From Fibrobacter sp. UWEL (lineage in GTDB: Bacteria; Fibrobacterota; Fibrobacteria; Fibrobacterales; Fibrobacteraceae), in assembly GCF_900142535.1 (NCBI RefSeq), contig NZ_FRBE01000011.1:1-64000 (forward strand): 64,000 bases of DNA. Direction: 5' to 3'. Positions within the stretch are counted from its first letter, which is position 1; each line of letters begins with the position of its first letter. Below, piece after piece: positions 1 through 8,734 of this stretch. A program made the translations under genes and the position numbers. The notes beneath the pieces were generated by a model that searched no databases, was not told the origin of the DNA, and saw only the letters and a program-made list of their open reading frames with translations.

Positions 1-90
1 CACCCGTTCCCATTCCGAACACGGCAGTTAAGCCCTGCATCGCCGATGGTACCTGGCCTACGGGTCCGGGAGAGTAGGTCGCCGCTGGAT
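1..90 (+). rRNA. rrf: 5S ribosomal RNA, 3' part
   Basis: The first ~90 bases match the 3' three quarters of a bacterial 5S rRNA. They contain the conserved CCGAACACGG / AGTTAAGCCC segment, CGCCGATGGTA, and the GGGAGAGTAGG loop E/helix IV region. The 5' ~28 nt lie outside the window. The mature 3' end is estimated near base 88-92. An intrinsic terminator follows directly, so this is probably the last gene of an rRNA operon. Confidence 0.93.
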
Positions 91-94
91 TCAC

Positions 95-129
95 GGGCCC
101 CTTGAGGTAAACCTCGAGGGGCCCTTTTT
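95..129 (+). terminator. Intrinsic terminator of the rRNA operon
   Basis: A 13-bp stem (95-107 with 112-124, one G-T wobble) closes a TAAA loop and is followed by five T residues. It sits immediately after the 5S rRNA. Confidence 0.93.
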
Positions 130-178
130 CGTATTTTCCCCGGGACCGGCGCATTACTTCGTTGCGCGCAAACCTCTC

Positions 179-196
179 GCCGTAGCGTGCTACGGC
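179..196. repeat. Inverted repeat in the post-rRNA spacer
   Basis: Perfect 8-bp inverted repeat GCCGTAGC-gt-GCTACGGC inside the GC-rich spacer 130-391. No gene is visible in that spacer. Function is unknown; it may be a decayed intergenic palindrome. Confidence 0.5.
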
Positions 197-352
197 TTCG
201 CTGCGCGCGCCTCGTCCTGCTTGGTCCCGAGAAAAATACCCGCGGGAAATGTCTTGAGTACACCACGGGGCCTCGCGCCTTGCCCTGCTAGGCTCTGGAC
301 GAAAAACCTTCGGGTTCGTATCTGGAATTGTCTGGAGGCTTCGGCGCTTGAC

Positions 353-362
353 TATATTTTGG
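353..362 (+). promoter_or_regulatory. Promoter element TATATTTTGG
   Basis: TATATTTTGG lies 30 bases before the lipoprotein start codon. The identical 10-mer precedes the phosphohexomutase gene (21581-21590), and related TAnnTTTG boxes precede many genes here. It resembles the -7 box TAnnTTTG of Bacteroidota promoters. Confidence 0.6.
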
Positions 363-391
363 AAAAATTTTTCAATTCAAATGGAGGTTAA

Positions 392-925
392 ATGAAGTTC
401 AAAGTTCTTACCATTCTTGTCCTTAGCTGTATTTTTTTCTACGGCTGTGCATCCACTCTCCCTATGAAGGAGCCTGGGGAAAATAATGCCTTGGTAGCCA
501 TTCGAAGTCAGGCAGGTGGTTCTTACTTTATGGGACTTGGGGGAGGCTTCTTTGGTGATGAACCCTTGCAGTTTATCTTGAAGAGCAAGAATTCTGACAA
601 GGAATATGTATGCAGGCGCTTCAACGATAAGATTTGCGTCGCCGCTAATATTCCGGCGGGCGAATACGAAGTGACTACTGCAAATTCTCCTCTCAAGCAG
701 CCTATCGTAGGGACTCCTGTCAAGGTTGAACTTGGCAATCATAGGCTTTACCTTTCTGTAAGGCCCGATGTGAACTACGTCGGTAAATTCATAATCAAAA
801 CAGAGCAAGATGGCACTGTTCTTAAGGTTGCTTCCTGGGAAGATGAAACTCTGTCAGACGAAGACAAAGCTCTGATGGATGAAATCATGGCAAATAGTGC
901 CGAATCCGGATGGAAAATGCCCTAG
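392..925 (+). CDS. Small exported lipoprotein, DUF2846-like
   Basis: 177 residues with a lipoprotein signal peptide: K-rich start, hydrophobic core and a lipobox-like F-Y-G-C ending at Cys19. It is therefore probably anchored in a membrane facing the periplasm. The mature part contains the pattern NALVAIRSQAGGS ... NIPAGEYEV, a beta-rich layout reminiscent of DUF2846-type lipoproteins in which a peptide binds or displays short ligands; that family assignment is tentative. The start is set by GGAGG at 383-388 and by a TATATTTTGG promoter box about 30 bases upstream. It stands alone between the rRNA operon and the fibro-slime gene. The cellular role is not known. Confidence 0.8.
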   Translation: MKFKVLTILVLSCIFFYGCASTLPMKEPGENNALVAIRSQAGGSYFMGLGGGFFGDEPLQFILKSKNSDKEYVCRRFNDKICVAANIPAGEYEVTTANSPLKQPIVGTPVKVELGNHRLYLSVRPDVNYVGKFIIKTEQDGTVLKVASWEDETLSDEDKALMDEIMANSAESGWKMP

Positions 926-1066
926 CCCGTAGTTTCGCACCGATAACACTTCATTTGAGGTGTAATTCTCTCAACACAACTTCTTTTTAAACACTTATTT
1001 TCATTCCGATTTGGAATAATGAATTTATTTTCATTGCTGGAGTGTTTGAGATAAGGAGTTGTGTTT

Positions 1067-4000
1067 ATGCGACACAATGTATGGGTTGTTTTATATCTAT
1101 TGATTTTTGCGGCTTTCGCTCAGGCGAAGCTGACTATTCATATTCAAAGTCCTTGGCGTGATGATCCTTCGAAAGAGGGATATTTCTTGCATATGTTGGG
1201 TGGTGCCGGTGGCGGTTACAACCCTAGCTTTGACGAAACTTCTGCAACTCGCATGACGGATGAAGGGGATGGCTGGTTTAGCTATACCTGGGATAAGAAT
1301 GTGTCTGATTTCCAGAGCTGGGAATCTTTCAATATCAAGATTTACCCGAATACTGCTGACGGTAATTTCAACAACAATAACGGAGCTGCCTGGAAAGTTG
1401 CCGGCGACATGAATGTGGGCGACATCTTCGGGACGGATGTAGAAGTTTGGCTTTACACCAACACCACGGATATGACCTACGAGAAGAGTTTTGTTGCTCC
1501 TGGCTCCAAGATGGTGTGGTTCAAGAGTCCCTGGGGTAAGAGAGCTTTGCCCTTGATGGTTTTTGGCGGCGATTCTATTCTGATGAGATTTGCGCAGGAT
1601 GATGAATCTATGTGCGGATGGTTCTACGGCGCTGTTTCTCCTGCTGCGATCAAGGCTAATCCTGCGATGACAGCACACTTCATGCGTAACCGTACGCCTT
1701 ACATGTCCTTGCCCACTTCCGGGGTCATTGAGTTGGGCGATGCTTTGTCTGCTGCGGATACGATTTATATTGACGGAACCGTCAACACTCTAGCTCCTGC
1801 ATACCAGATGGGTGAACTGGGTGAATGTTTTGATTCTACTCGTGTTCTCCATATTTATCATCCTTGGAGGACCAACTCTACATTCAAGGATAGCCTGGTT
1901 TATATTTCTATTGGGAACAACATCCTGAACAATCCTACCGCCACTCAAAGGGACGTGTATTATCCTTACTGGTTTAACTATAAGTTCGATGCGGCCACGG
2001 TGGGTTCCACCAACTGGGCTTCCACTATGGCACAGTTCAATATTTACCGCCGCCAGAATGAATGGCCCCAGGTGACTTTCTTTAATGAGATGTCTCGCCC
2101 CCTGGCATCATCGCTATTCCCGACGGGAGTGTATGAGACGTGGCTTTATACGACGACTAGTGGAAATTACGAACTCCTGTTCAGCCCGCTGGAACCGAAG
2201 ACCATTCGCTTGATGAGCCCGTGGGACAATATGTCTCCCATGATGATCGTGGATGGGGATACGGTTCGTATGGGACCAATTACAGCCAACATCTTGGATA
2301 CCACTCAGAGTGATACTTGTGGCTGGTATCAGGGAACGTACTTTAAGCACACGGATGATTGGTCTGTTCAGTTTAGGCAGTCTTTCGGTACAGAATTCTA
2401 CAGTCTGGAAGGCTTGATGGGCGAAGATGGTGGATTTGGTACGCCTATTTCCCTGGATTCCATGGTGGCGCTCCATGACACGGTGTGGGTGTATCCTTAC
2501 CCGCTTTCTTCCAGCGCGCCGAGGTTCAAGGAAGTATATCCGGAACGTCTGGGAATTTGCCCCACCATGAAGATTTCTGCCATGCTTCTAGACTGGGCGG
2601 GCGAATCCTACGCTGACAATATTGATATTGACTTCGGTGGTATTTATGGGGGTAACGCCTACACTACCGTGGAACACAATGGTCAGGAATACAAGACTTG
2701 CGGCGGCCATGTGCTGGGCATGGTGGAAGAATACCTGAGCAAGGATGGCTTGCCGGTGCGTGTGGACTCTACCTTGTTCCCCTGGGATCAGTGCTCTGCT
2801 GGTCGTGAGGTGGATAAATGGTTTGTTCCGGAAGTTCTTGCTACTGGTCCCGATGGCCGCGAGTATACCAACGCCACCTGTCGCGATATCGACTTGAAGC
2901 TGGATGCGGAAGGATTCTGGCTTGCGGATGTGACGGAATCTCCCAATGGTTGTAATGACCCCACCAATCCTGGCTTCTATCCTCTGGACGATTTCGAATA
3001 CCTGGATTCCGCAAAGACTATTAAGAATCCCAAGTTTGACTGGGATGTTCAGGGCTGTAAGCACAACTACAGTTTCTCCATGAAGATCACGGCCCAGTTC
3101 AAATATATCAAGGGTCAGTATTTTGAATTCCGTGGGGACGATGACGTCTGGGTATTCATCAATAACCGTCTGGTGGTGGACATTGGTGGCTGTCATAGCC
3201 CTGTGGAAGGTGCAGTGGATTTGGATACTCTGGGTCTTACCGAAGGTACGGAATATCCGTTCCATATCTTCTTCTCGGAACGTAACGCTACGGGTTCCAA
3301 CTTCAAGATGCGTACGTCTATTAACCTGCAGACTCAGAGAACTTACTATTCCGAAGAGGTGAAGACGTCTGATGGCACCATCTCGTACAACTTGATGCAG
3401 CTGCTGGTGGATGAATCCTTGAGCTGCGATGTGTCCAGCGTGACCAAGGTGGAAAAGAAGGAGGCTCAGTCCGTATTCCTGCTGATTGGCGGTAACCTGC
3501 CGAAGGATGGCAAGACTCTTGATCCGGGCCTGAATTATGGCGGCATCCTGATTAACGAAAATATGGCTGGCTTTACCATTGATACGACTGCGATTGTCCG
3601 CTCTCGTTCTCTGGCTTCGGGCTCTTACGCCCTGGTTTGCTATCTGGCATCTGACTTGAGCCAGTACCAGGTGATTCCTTTCACGGTGCCTGAATATCCT
3701 CTGCCGGATATTGGCTTTGTGGATATTTTCAATCCTGCAGATTCCTTCGTGGAACTGGATCCTACGGGACGCACCCTGAGGGGGGACGTTATTGGTGTGA
3801 ATCCGAAAAACGATACGCTGCTTGCTCATGTGACTTATCCTGATGGTAAGCCGCTGGCGGTTGCTGTTCTATATGTGGGTCAGCCTTGCGGTGATTGCGT
3901 TATTGACCTGAACTTGATTTCTGCTGATTCCATCAGCTTCCTGAGTAAGGATGGCCAGCAGGTTACTTCCATCACGACGGATTCTCTGGGATACGCATAT

Positions 4001-5326
4001 TTCTATGTGGTGGGCGAAACTGCCATGGAAAATGCTTCCTTCAGGATTACTAGTGAAGGGGCAGCCAATGAACTGGTGTGGAGCAACATCCACTTCAAGG
4101 AACCTCCTGTACCTTTCGCTACCCGCGGCATGATGTACGACGTGAATGGCGATGGCATTGTGGATAGTCTTGCAATTCCCTTCAGTAAGGCATTTGACAA
4201 GGCTGTGCCTGATACTCTTGCTTGGTCCTTTGGGGAACCCACATTCCATAAGGTGACGGATGCAGAGAATGTATGGCCCTTGGTGGTAAATGATTCCATT
4301 ATCGTGTTGTTTGATCCTGCGGGCCTTCAGAAGACTGTATTTACAGGTGTTGCCGATGAAGCATATTTGGGTTCACTGCTGTACCACTACACTTACATGG
4401 ATGAAGATACGGGAGACTCGGTGAAGCTTGACATGAGCACTTCCATCGAAGATCATGTGGGCCCCATTATTCTCAGTGCTATTATTGAAACCGTCAGCGA
4501 GAATACTAGTTGCGTTATCGTTAACTTAAGTGAAGGTATCTCGGATAGAAATGTGAACGGCTCTCTCGCGTTTGAATGGTATAGAGCGGGTGAATTCCTG
4601 GGAGACTCCCTGACGATCAACAACACAACGGTCAATTCCAAGGGTAACGTAATCAAGGTGTTCTTCTCTCGTATGCCCACGGGTGTATTGCCCCAGGTGG
4701 GTGATTACGTGAAGCTTGTTTCTGGCGTAATCAAGGACCGCAGCGGTAACTTTGCACACTTGAATAATCCCCAGGTTCGTATTGTGGGTGAACAGCGTAC
4801 TGAAATTTCTGCACCGGGCGTAGTGACTATTGGTAGCCAGGAATTTGTATGGCCTTATGTTGACCCCATTGTTCCTGTTGTGGTACCCACCAACAAGAGT
4901 GCTAAGGAAATTGTGGATAGCCTTGGCGTTCCTGGATTGCTGATGGGCTTTGACATTGGTGAATTGGCTACCACTGCAATCATGAATTTGTCTAGCGGTG
5001 GCAATCGCGATTCTGCTTTGGCCCAGATTAAGATTAATTGGGAAGCCTACTACTATACCACTCTGGGCAATTATGTGAATTCCTCCAGAGGAACGATCCG
5101 CTGTAACGATAAGTCTGTATTCTATAATGCAGCGAGCCCGGAACAGTCTAACTGCTACGATAATCCCGGCAATGTGTTCTTTGAATGGAACGGCCGTAGC
5201 GAAGATGGACGCCTGGTAGGAACGGGTGCCTACATTGTCAAGATGAAGGTGAAGATTTACTCCGGTGCCGAGAAGGCTGGAGGATCTGAAGACACCTATA
5301 CCTTAGGCATCAAGCGCGGAAAATAA
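1067..5326 (+). CDS. Giant exported fibro-slime domain protein
   Basis: 1419 residues with a Sec signal peptide (hydrophobic residues 6-18, cleavage after AFAQA). Residues ~22-490 hold four related ~115-residue repeats, each opening with an (S/H)PW motif (near residues 28, 152, 264 and 384) and carrying CGWF/CGWY in two of them. Residues ~500-755 form the fibro-slime domain, a PA14-related fold, with RGDDDVWVFINNRLVVDIGG as its hallmark; such domains occur in Fibrobacter surface proteins and are linked to carbohydrate contact. Beta-sandwich material follows, and the end (residues ~1370-1419, GRLVGTGAYIVKMKV) resembles FlgD-Ig/CHU-type C-terminal domains of secreted proteins. ATG 1067 is chosen because AAGGAG sits at 1053-1058; an in-frame GTG two codons earlier is poorly placed. 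The likely role is at the cell surface, possibly in adhesion to plant fibre (inference). Confidence 0.88.
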   Translation: MRHNVWVVLYLLIFAAFAQAKLTIHIQSPWRDDPSKEGYFLHMLGGAGGGYNPSFDETSATRMTDEGDGWFSYTWDKNVSDFQSWESFNIKIYPNTADGNFNNNNGAAWKVAGDMNVGDIFGTDVEVWLYTNTTDMTYEKSFVAPGSKMVWFKSPWGKRALPLMVFGGDSILMRFAQDDESMCGWFYGAVSPAAIKANPAMTAHFMRNRTPYMSLPTSGVIELGDALSAADTIYIDGTVNTLAPAYQMGELGECFDSTRVLHIYHPWRTNSTFKDSLVYISIGNNILNNPTATQRDVYYPYWFNYKFDAATVGSTNWASTMAQFNIYRRQNEWPQVTFFNEMSRPLASSLFPTGVYETWLYTTTSGNYELLFSPLEPKTIRLMSPWDNMSPMMIVDGDTVRMGPITANILDTTQSDTCGWYQGTYFKHTDDWSVQFRQSFGTEFYSLEGLMGEDGGFGTPISLDSMVALHDTVWVYPYPLSSSAPRFKEVYPERLGICPTMKISAMLLDWAGESYADNIDIDFGGIYGGNAYTTVEHNGQEYKTCGGHVLGMVEEYLSKDGLPVRVDSTLFPWDQCSAGREVDKWFVPEVLATGPDGREYTNATCRDIDLKLDAEGFWLADVTESPNGCNDPTNPGFYPLDDFEYLDSAKTIKNPKFDWDVQGCKHNYSFSMKITAQFKYIKGQYFEFRGDDDVWVFINNRLVVDIGGCHSPVEGAVDLDTLGLTEGTEYPFHIFFSERNATGSNFKMRTSINLQTQRTYYSEEVKTSDGTISYNLMQLLVDESLSCDVSSVTKVEKKEAQSVFLLIGGNLPKDGKTLDPGLNYGGILINENMAGFTIDTTAIVRSRSLASGSYALVCYLASDLSQYQVIPFTVPEYPLPDIGFVDIFNPADSFVELDPTGRTLRGDVIGVNPKNDTLLAHVTYPDGKPLAVAVLYVGQPCGDCVIDLNLISADSISFLSKDGQQVTSITTDSLGYAYFYVVGETAMENASFRITSEGAANELVWSNIHFKEPPVPFATRGMMYDVNGDGIVDSLAIPFSKAFDKAVPDTLAWSFGEPTFHKVTDAENVWPLVVNDSIIVLFDPAGLQKTVFTGVADEAYLGSLLYHYTYMDEDTGDSVKLDMSTSIEDHVGPIILSAIIETVSENTSCVIVNLSEGISDRNVNGSLAFEWYRAGEFLGDSLTINNTTVNSKGNVIKVFFSRMPTGVLPQVGDYVKLVSGVIKDRSGNFAHLNNPQVRIVGEQRTEISAPGVVTIGSQEFVWPYVDPIVPVVVPTNKSAKEIVDSLGVPGLLMGFDIGELATTAIMNLSSGGNRDSALAQIKINWEAYYYTTLGNYVNSSRGTIRCNDKSVFYNAASPEQSNCYDNPGNVFFEWNGRSEDGRLVGTGAYIVKMKVKIYSGAEKAGGSEDTYTLGIKRGK

Positions 5327-5329
5327 AAA

Positions 5330-7210
5330 TTAATCCAGCGGATACTTGTCGTTGGCGGCTTCCAGTTCGGCGTTCTTTACCTCATATTGAGTGTAGAGAT
5401 CGTCGATCTTTTTCTTGATGTCGTCCATTTCCTTGGCGATGGAAGTAATAGCATTGCCGTCGCCGGATTCGGAGGCGGTAACCAGCTTTGCTTCCAGTGC
5501 GCCGGACTGTTCTTCGGCCTTGGCGATATCTTCTTCAATTTTCGCGATGGCCTTTTCCAGAGGCTTGATGACCTTGGAACGTTCGGCGATGTAGTCGGCG
5601 CGAGCCTTACGGTCCATCTTGGCGGAGGGTGCCTGGGAGGCTGCAGGAGTTGCGTCCTTGGTGACGTCGATGTTACTGAGCTTGGCGTTTTCGCCATCCA
5701 TTCCGCCGGGCTTCTTTTCGGCTGCCCAGCCCACTTTTTCAAGGAAGTCCTTGTAGGTGCCTTCGAAAATCCTGCACTTGCCACCATCGAAAACCACCAG
5801 ACGGTTGGCGAAGGCGTGAAGCAGTTCTTCGTCATGGGTGACCACCATGGCGGTTCCTTCGTAGTCGTCCAGAGCGTCAATGAGACTTTCGATGGATTCC
5901 ATGTCCAGATGGTTGGTGGGTTCGTCCAGCAGCAGCATGTTGCACTGGCTGGCAAGAATTTTTCCCAACAGCACGCGGCTACGTTCACCACCAGAAAGGA
6001 CCTTCACTTTTTTCAGGGCGTTGTCACCGCTGAACATCATGAGACCTGCAAGCCCGCGGGCACGGCTCTTCTGGGACACTTCCGCGATGGCGCTGGCGAT
6101 TTCTTCCTCGACGGAATTTTCCAGATTCAGGCGGTTAATGTTGGTCTGTCCGAAGTAGTTGATCTGCAAGTTGGGATTATGGCAGATTTCACCTGTGGTA
6201 GGGCTTAATTCCTTGGCGATCAGATTCAGCAGGGTCGTTTTACCGCGTCCGTTAGGACCGATGATCGCAATGCGATCGCCCTTGAAAACTTCAAATTCCA
6301 GGTCGCTGAAAAGTTCCGGGCCGTCGCCGTACTTGAAGGCCAGATTGTGAACCTGGAGCATGCGCTTGCCGGGGAAGGGTGCTTCCGTAAAGCTGAATTC
6401 CAAATTGCGTTCGTGGGAAAGACGGGTGCCTGTTGCCAATTTTTCTGCAGCCTTGATCTTGGACTGCACCATGGCTGCCTTGGCGGCCTTGTAGCGGAAT
6501 CGCTCGATGACCTGTTCCAGCTGGGCCTTTTTCTTGGCCTCATTTTCCTGGGTGCGCATTGCCACTTCTTCTTCTTCGGCAATGGTCTCACGGAGCTTTT
6601 CCACGGTGCCTTTCACCTTACGGATCTTGTGACGATGGATGCCCACCGTATGAGTACAGACTTCATCCATGAAGTGATGGTCATGGGTGATAAGCAGGAC
6701 TTCGCCTTTCCAGTTGCGCAAAAAGCGGCTGAGCCAACGCATAGACACAATGTCCAGATAGTTGGTCGGTTCGTCCAGCAAAAGCATGTCGGGTTCAGAA
6801 GCCAGCACCTTGGCAAGGTTCAGACGAATCTGGAAACCGCCGGAAAGGAGCATGGGATCCTTGTGCATGGATTCTTCATCAAAACCAAGACCGAAGAGGA
6901 TCGCTTCCACCTTGTGTTCTTCCAGCCAGCCGTCTTCATTGGGCTTTAACACGCTGCAGGCTTCTTCGTGAACGGTTGCGTGAGTGAAGTTGATGTGCTG
7001 CTGCAGATATCCGATGGTATACTTCTTGGGGATATCGATGACGCCACCGTCTAAACATTCCTGGCCAAGAATCATCTTGAAGAGGGTGGACTTGCCGCAG
7101 CCATTGCGACCTACGAGACCAACGCGTTCATGGTCTGCTACGAGAAAGCTTGCCTGGTCCAGAAGGACCTGCATGCCGAAAGACTTGGAAACATTCTGTA
7201 CTTGAATCAC
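5330..7210 (-). CDS. ABC-F family ATP-binding protein (Uup/YdiF type)
   Basis: 626 residues, soluble, with two ATP-binding cassettes in one chain and no membrane segment, which defines the ABC-F class acting on the ribosome. The first Walker A is GRNGCGKST (residues ~35-43), and its signature is LLSGGFQIRLNLAKVL; the second cassette has GPNGRGKTT and LSGGERSRVLLGK. Both have the LLLDEPTN Walker B. A charged linker and a C-terminal coiled coil (residues ~550-620) match Uup-like members that bind ribosome or DNA. The start is GTG at 7208-7210. A TATCTTG box ends only 7 bases upstream and there is no Shine-Dalgarno, suggesting a leaderless message. It converges on the fibro-slime gene with three bases between stops. 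Confidence 0.92.
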   Translation of the reverse strand: MIQVQNVSKSFGMQVLLDQASFLVADHERVGLVGRNGCGKSTLFKMILGQECLDGGVIDIPKKYTIGYLQQHINFTHATVHEEACSVLKPNEDGWLEEHKVEAILFGLGFDEESMHKDPMLLSGGFQIRLNLAKVLASEPDMLLLDEPTNYLDIVSMRWLSRFLRNWKGEVLLITHDHHFMDEVCTHTVGIHRHKIRKVKGTVEKLRETIAEEEEVAMRTQENEAKKKAQLEQVIERFRYKAAKAAMVQSKIKAAEKLATGTRLSHERNLEFSFTEAPFPGKRMLQVHNLAFKYGDGPELFSDLEFEVFKGDRIAIIGPNGRGKTTLLNLIAKELSPTTGEICHNPNLQINYFGQTNINRLNLENSVEEEIASAIAEVSQKSRARGLAGLMMFSGDNALKKVKVLSGGERSRVLLGKILASQCNMLLLDEPTNHLDMESIESLIDALDDYEGTAMVVTHDEELLHAFANRLVVFDGGKCRIFEGTYKDFLEKVGWAAEKKPGGMDGENAKLSNIDVTKDATPAASQAPSAKMDRKARADYIAERSKVIKPLEKAIAKIEEDIAKAEEQSGALEAKLVTASESGDGNAITSIAKEMDDIKKKIDDLYTQYEVKNAELEAANDKYPLD

Positions 7211-7217
7211 GGAGGTA

Positions 7218-7224
7218 CAAGATA
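7218..7224 (-). promoter_or_regulatory. TATCTTG promoter box, probable leaderless start
   Basis: On the minus strand TATCTTG is followed by 7 bases and then the GTG start of the ABC-F gene. At usual promoter spacing transcription would begin at or next to the start codon. Confidence 0.5.
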
Positions 7225-7264
7225 GAAAAAATGCCCCGTTTATCCAAAGGGCGAAAACCTTATT

Positions 7265-8191
7265 TTAAAGGCCGTTCTCGTGATAGTACTGGACGTCGGT
7301 TAGAACCTGGTCCACCCAGCTCTTGGTCAGGGGGCTTCGCATCCAGTCTTCTGGTTTTGCCCCATGTTCTGGATCCGGGTAGAAGGTGGCTACTGCGTTT
7401 TCGCGACTGAGACCGATTTGCAGAAGCTTGTGAAGTTTCTGTGCGCCAAGCTCGATCTGTTCCAGGCCTTCGCCATCGTGAAGGGCCAGGATTCCACGGG
7501 CGTCCTTTTGACCTTGGTAATCGAAGTTGAAGTTGGAAACGTGACGGAGGAGGCTCATGAGGAGGGATGGATCCACCTGGTTTCTATTTGCGATTTCAAT
7601 GACGGGCAGGGCGCAGAGCTGTTCAACGGTCCAAGGTTCCCCGGTGTAGGTGAGCCAGAGGGTGTGAATGTTGCTGGTGCTGTCTGTTGTAATGCCAAAG
7701 GCGTAGCGGTTCCCTAGCTTTTTTCGCAGTTGCTTGTTAATGAGGATGCCGCGGTTCTTGAATTGCTTGTAGCCAACCATAGCGAAATGGAGTGTGTCAT
7801 CCAGACGGGTAATGATGGGCTTGGTGGGACGTTCCACAATGTCGTTGTAGCTGTTGATGACCTGAGGGAAAATGTAGGCGACTTCCGGCTTGGCGTGGCT
7901 CATGTCGCAGGCGGAATCCTTCTTCACGATGCCTGCGTCAATCATTTTCTGGATGGTCTGTGCGGAGTAGGTTTCAAAGATGGTCTGAACGTTGGTGGTG
8001 TGGGTTTCGCCCTTGGGGAGCGCCTTGTAGCCCCCATATACACCAGCCACCAGGATCACGAGGGAAAGGGGAATTCGCCAGACAAGTTTTGCTCTCTTAA
8101 GCACGCGAAGCCAGCCCCTGACCTTGGGACTGCGCAGCAGGTAAAGCGCCAGAACTGCAGAAATCGAGAACCATAAAACCGCGAATATCAC
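7265..8191 (-). CDS. Membrane-anchored lytic-transglycosylase-like protein lacking the catalytic Glu
   Basis: 308 residues. Two N-terminal membrane segments (residues ~2-20 and 39-56) are followed by a large extracytoplasmic part. Residues ~198-240 follow the SLT lytic transglycosylase pattern: IANRNQVDPSLLMSLLRHVS then FNFDYQGQKDARGILAL, parallel to the family's VDPALL-x-ALIRxESGFNP and GLMGL motifs. The position of the catalytic glutamate (the E of RQES) is Val218, so muramidase activity is unlikely and a structural or peptidoglycan-binding role is more plausible. The start is GTG 8189-8191, 5 bases after a TATATTG box. It is divergent from the GroES gene with about 35 bases between start codons. 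It could also be a family member with a displaced active site. Confidence 0.7.
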   Translation of the reverse strand: MIFAVLWFSISAVLALYLLRSPKVRGWLRVLKRAKLVWRIPLSLVILVAGVYGGYKALPKGETHTTNVQTIFETYSAQTIQKMIDAGIVKKDSACDMSHAKPEVAYIFPQVINSYNDIVERPTKPIITRLDDTLHFAMVGYKQFKNRGILINKQLRKKLGNRYAFGITTDSTSNIHTLWLTYTGEPWTVEQLCALPVIEIANRNQVDPSLLMSLLRHVSNFNFDYQGQKDARGILALHDGEGLEQIELGAQKLHKLLQIGLSRENAVATFYPDPEHGAKPEDWMRSPLTKSWVDQVLTDVQYYHENGL

Positions 8192-8196
8192 GCCTT

Positions 8197-8222
8197 CAAT
8201 ATAAAAAGAAAATGTATCTTTG
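8197..8222. promoter_or_regulatory. Back-to-back promoters of the transglycosylase-like and GroES genes
   Basis: On the minus strand TATATTG (8203-8197) is followed by 5 bases and GTG 8191. On the plus strand TATCTTTG (8215-8222) is followed by 4 bases and ATG 8227. Neither gap has room for a Shine-Dalgarno, so both messages may be leaderless. The two boxes are only 11 bases apart, so the two polymerases would compete. Confidence 0.55.
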
Positions 8223-8226
8223 GGCT

Positions 8227-8619
8227 ATGCTGAATCCCCTTAAGAATATTGTAGTGATTGGTGATCGTATCTTGATCAAGCCCTTGGAAGCTGCCAACAA
8301 GACCAGCAGCGGACTTTACCTGCCTCCCAGCGTCAAGGAACACGATTCCGTCCATACGGGCCTGGTAGTAAAGGTGGGCCCTGGCTATCCCATCCCTGCA
8401 AATCAGGATCCGGACGCAGCCTTCCGCGGTGAAGCGGGTGACGCTGTAAACTACGTTCCCCTCCAGGTGAAGGAAGGGGACGAGGCCCTGTATCTCCACG
8501 CTAACGGCACTGAACTGGAAGTAGGCGGCGAACGCTACGTCATTATCTCCCAGAATGCGGTATTATTGGTGGTGCGCCCCGAAGTTCCGGATGACGTTTC
8601 TTCCATCGATTCCCTTTAA
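8227..8619 (+). CDS. GroES/Cpn10-family co-chaperonin, stand-alone
   Basis: 130 residues. The GroES fold is recognisable from VVIGDRILIKPLEAANKTSSG, then LYLPPS, a mobile-loop region, GLVVKVGPG, and the closing ERYVIISQNAVLLVV. It would cap a chaperonin in the cytoplasm. It is longer than typical GroES (about 97 residues), with an extra middle stretch (PIPANQDPDAAF) and an acidic tail, and no groEL is adjacent, so it may be a secondary paralogue. ATG 8227 is preferred over in-frame ATG 8212 because the TATCTTTG box at 8215-8222 overlaps the upstream choice and places transcription start at 8227. A strong terminator follows. Confidence 0.85.
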   Translation: MLNPLKNIVVIGDRILIKPLEAANKTSSGLYLPPSVKEHDSVHTGLVVKVGPGYPIPANQDPDAAFRGEAGDAVNYVPLQVKEGDEALYLHANGTELEVGGERYVIISQNAVLLVVRPEVPDDVSSIDSL

Positions 8620-8681
8620 ATACGAAACGATTCTACCCGCTGGGTCATCAAAGAAAGAATTGGAAAAAAATTAGTTTACGG

Positions 8682-8718
8682 ATCCTTTGTAGGTTTTGTT
8701 GCTACAAAGGATTTTTTT
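8682..8718 (+). terminator. Terminator of the GroES gene
   Basis: Perfect 11-bp stem ATCCTTTGTAG (8682-8692) with CTACAAAGGAT (8702-8712), then a run of T. Confidence 0.93.
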
Positions 8719-8734
8719 GTTTATTTTAGAATGC

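Noticed and set aside
2588-3829. 413-residue open frame on the minus strand
   Set aside because: It mirrors the fibro-slime gene in the opposite strand; no ribosome site, His/Arg/Ile-rich composition typical of antisense frames, and the forward gene has clear domains.
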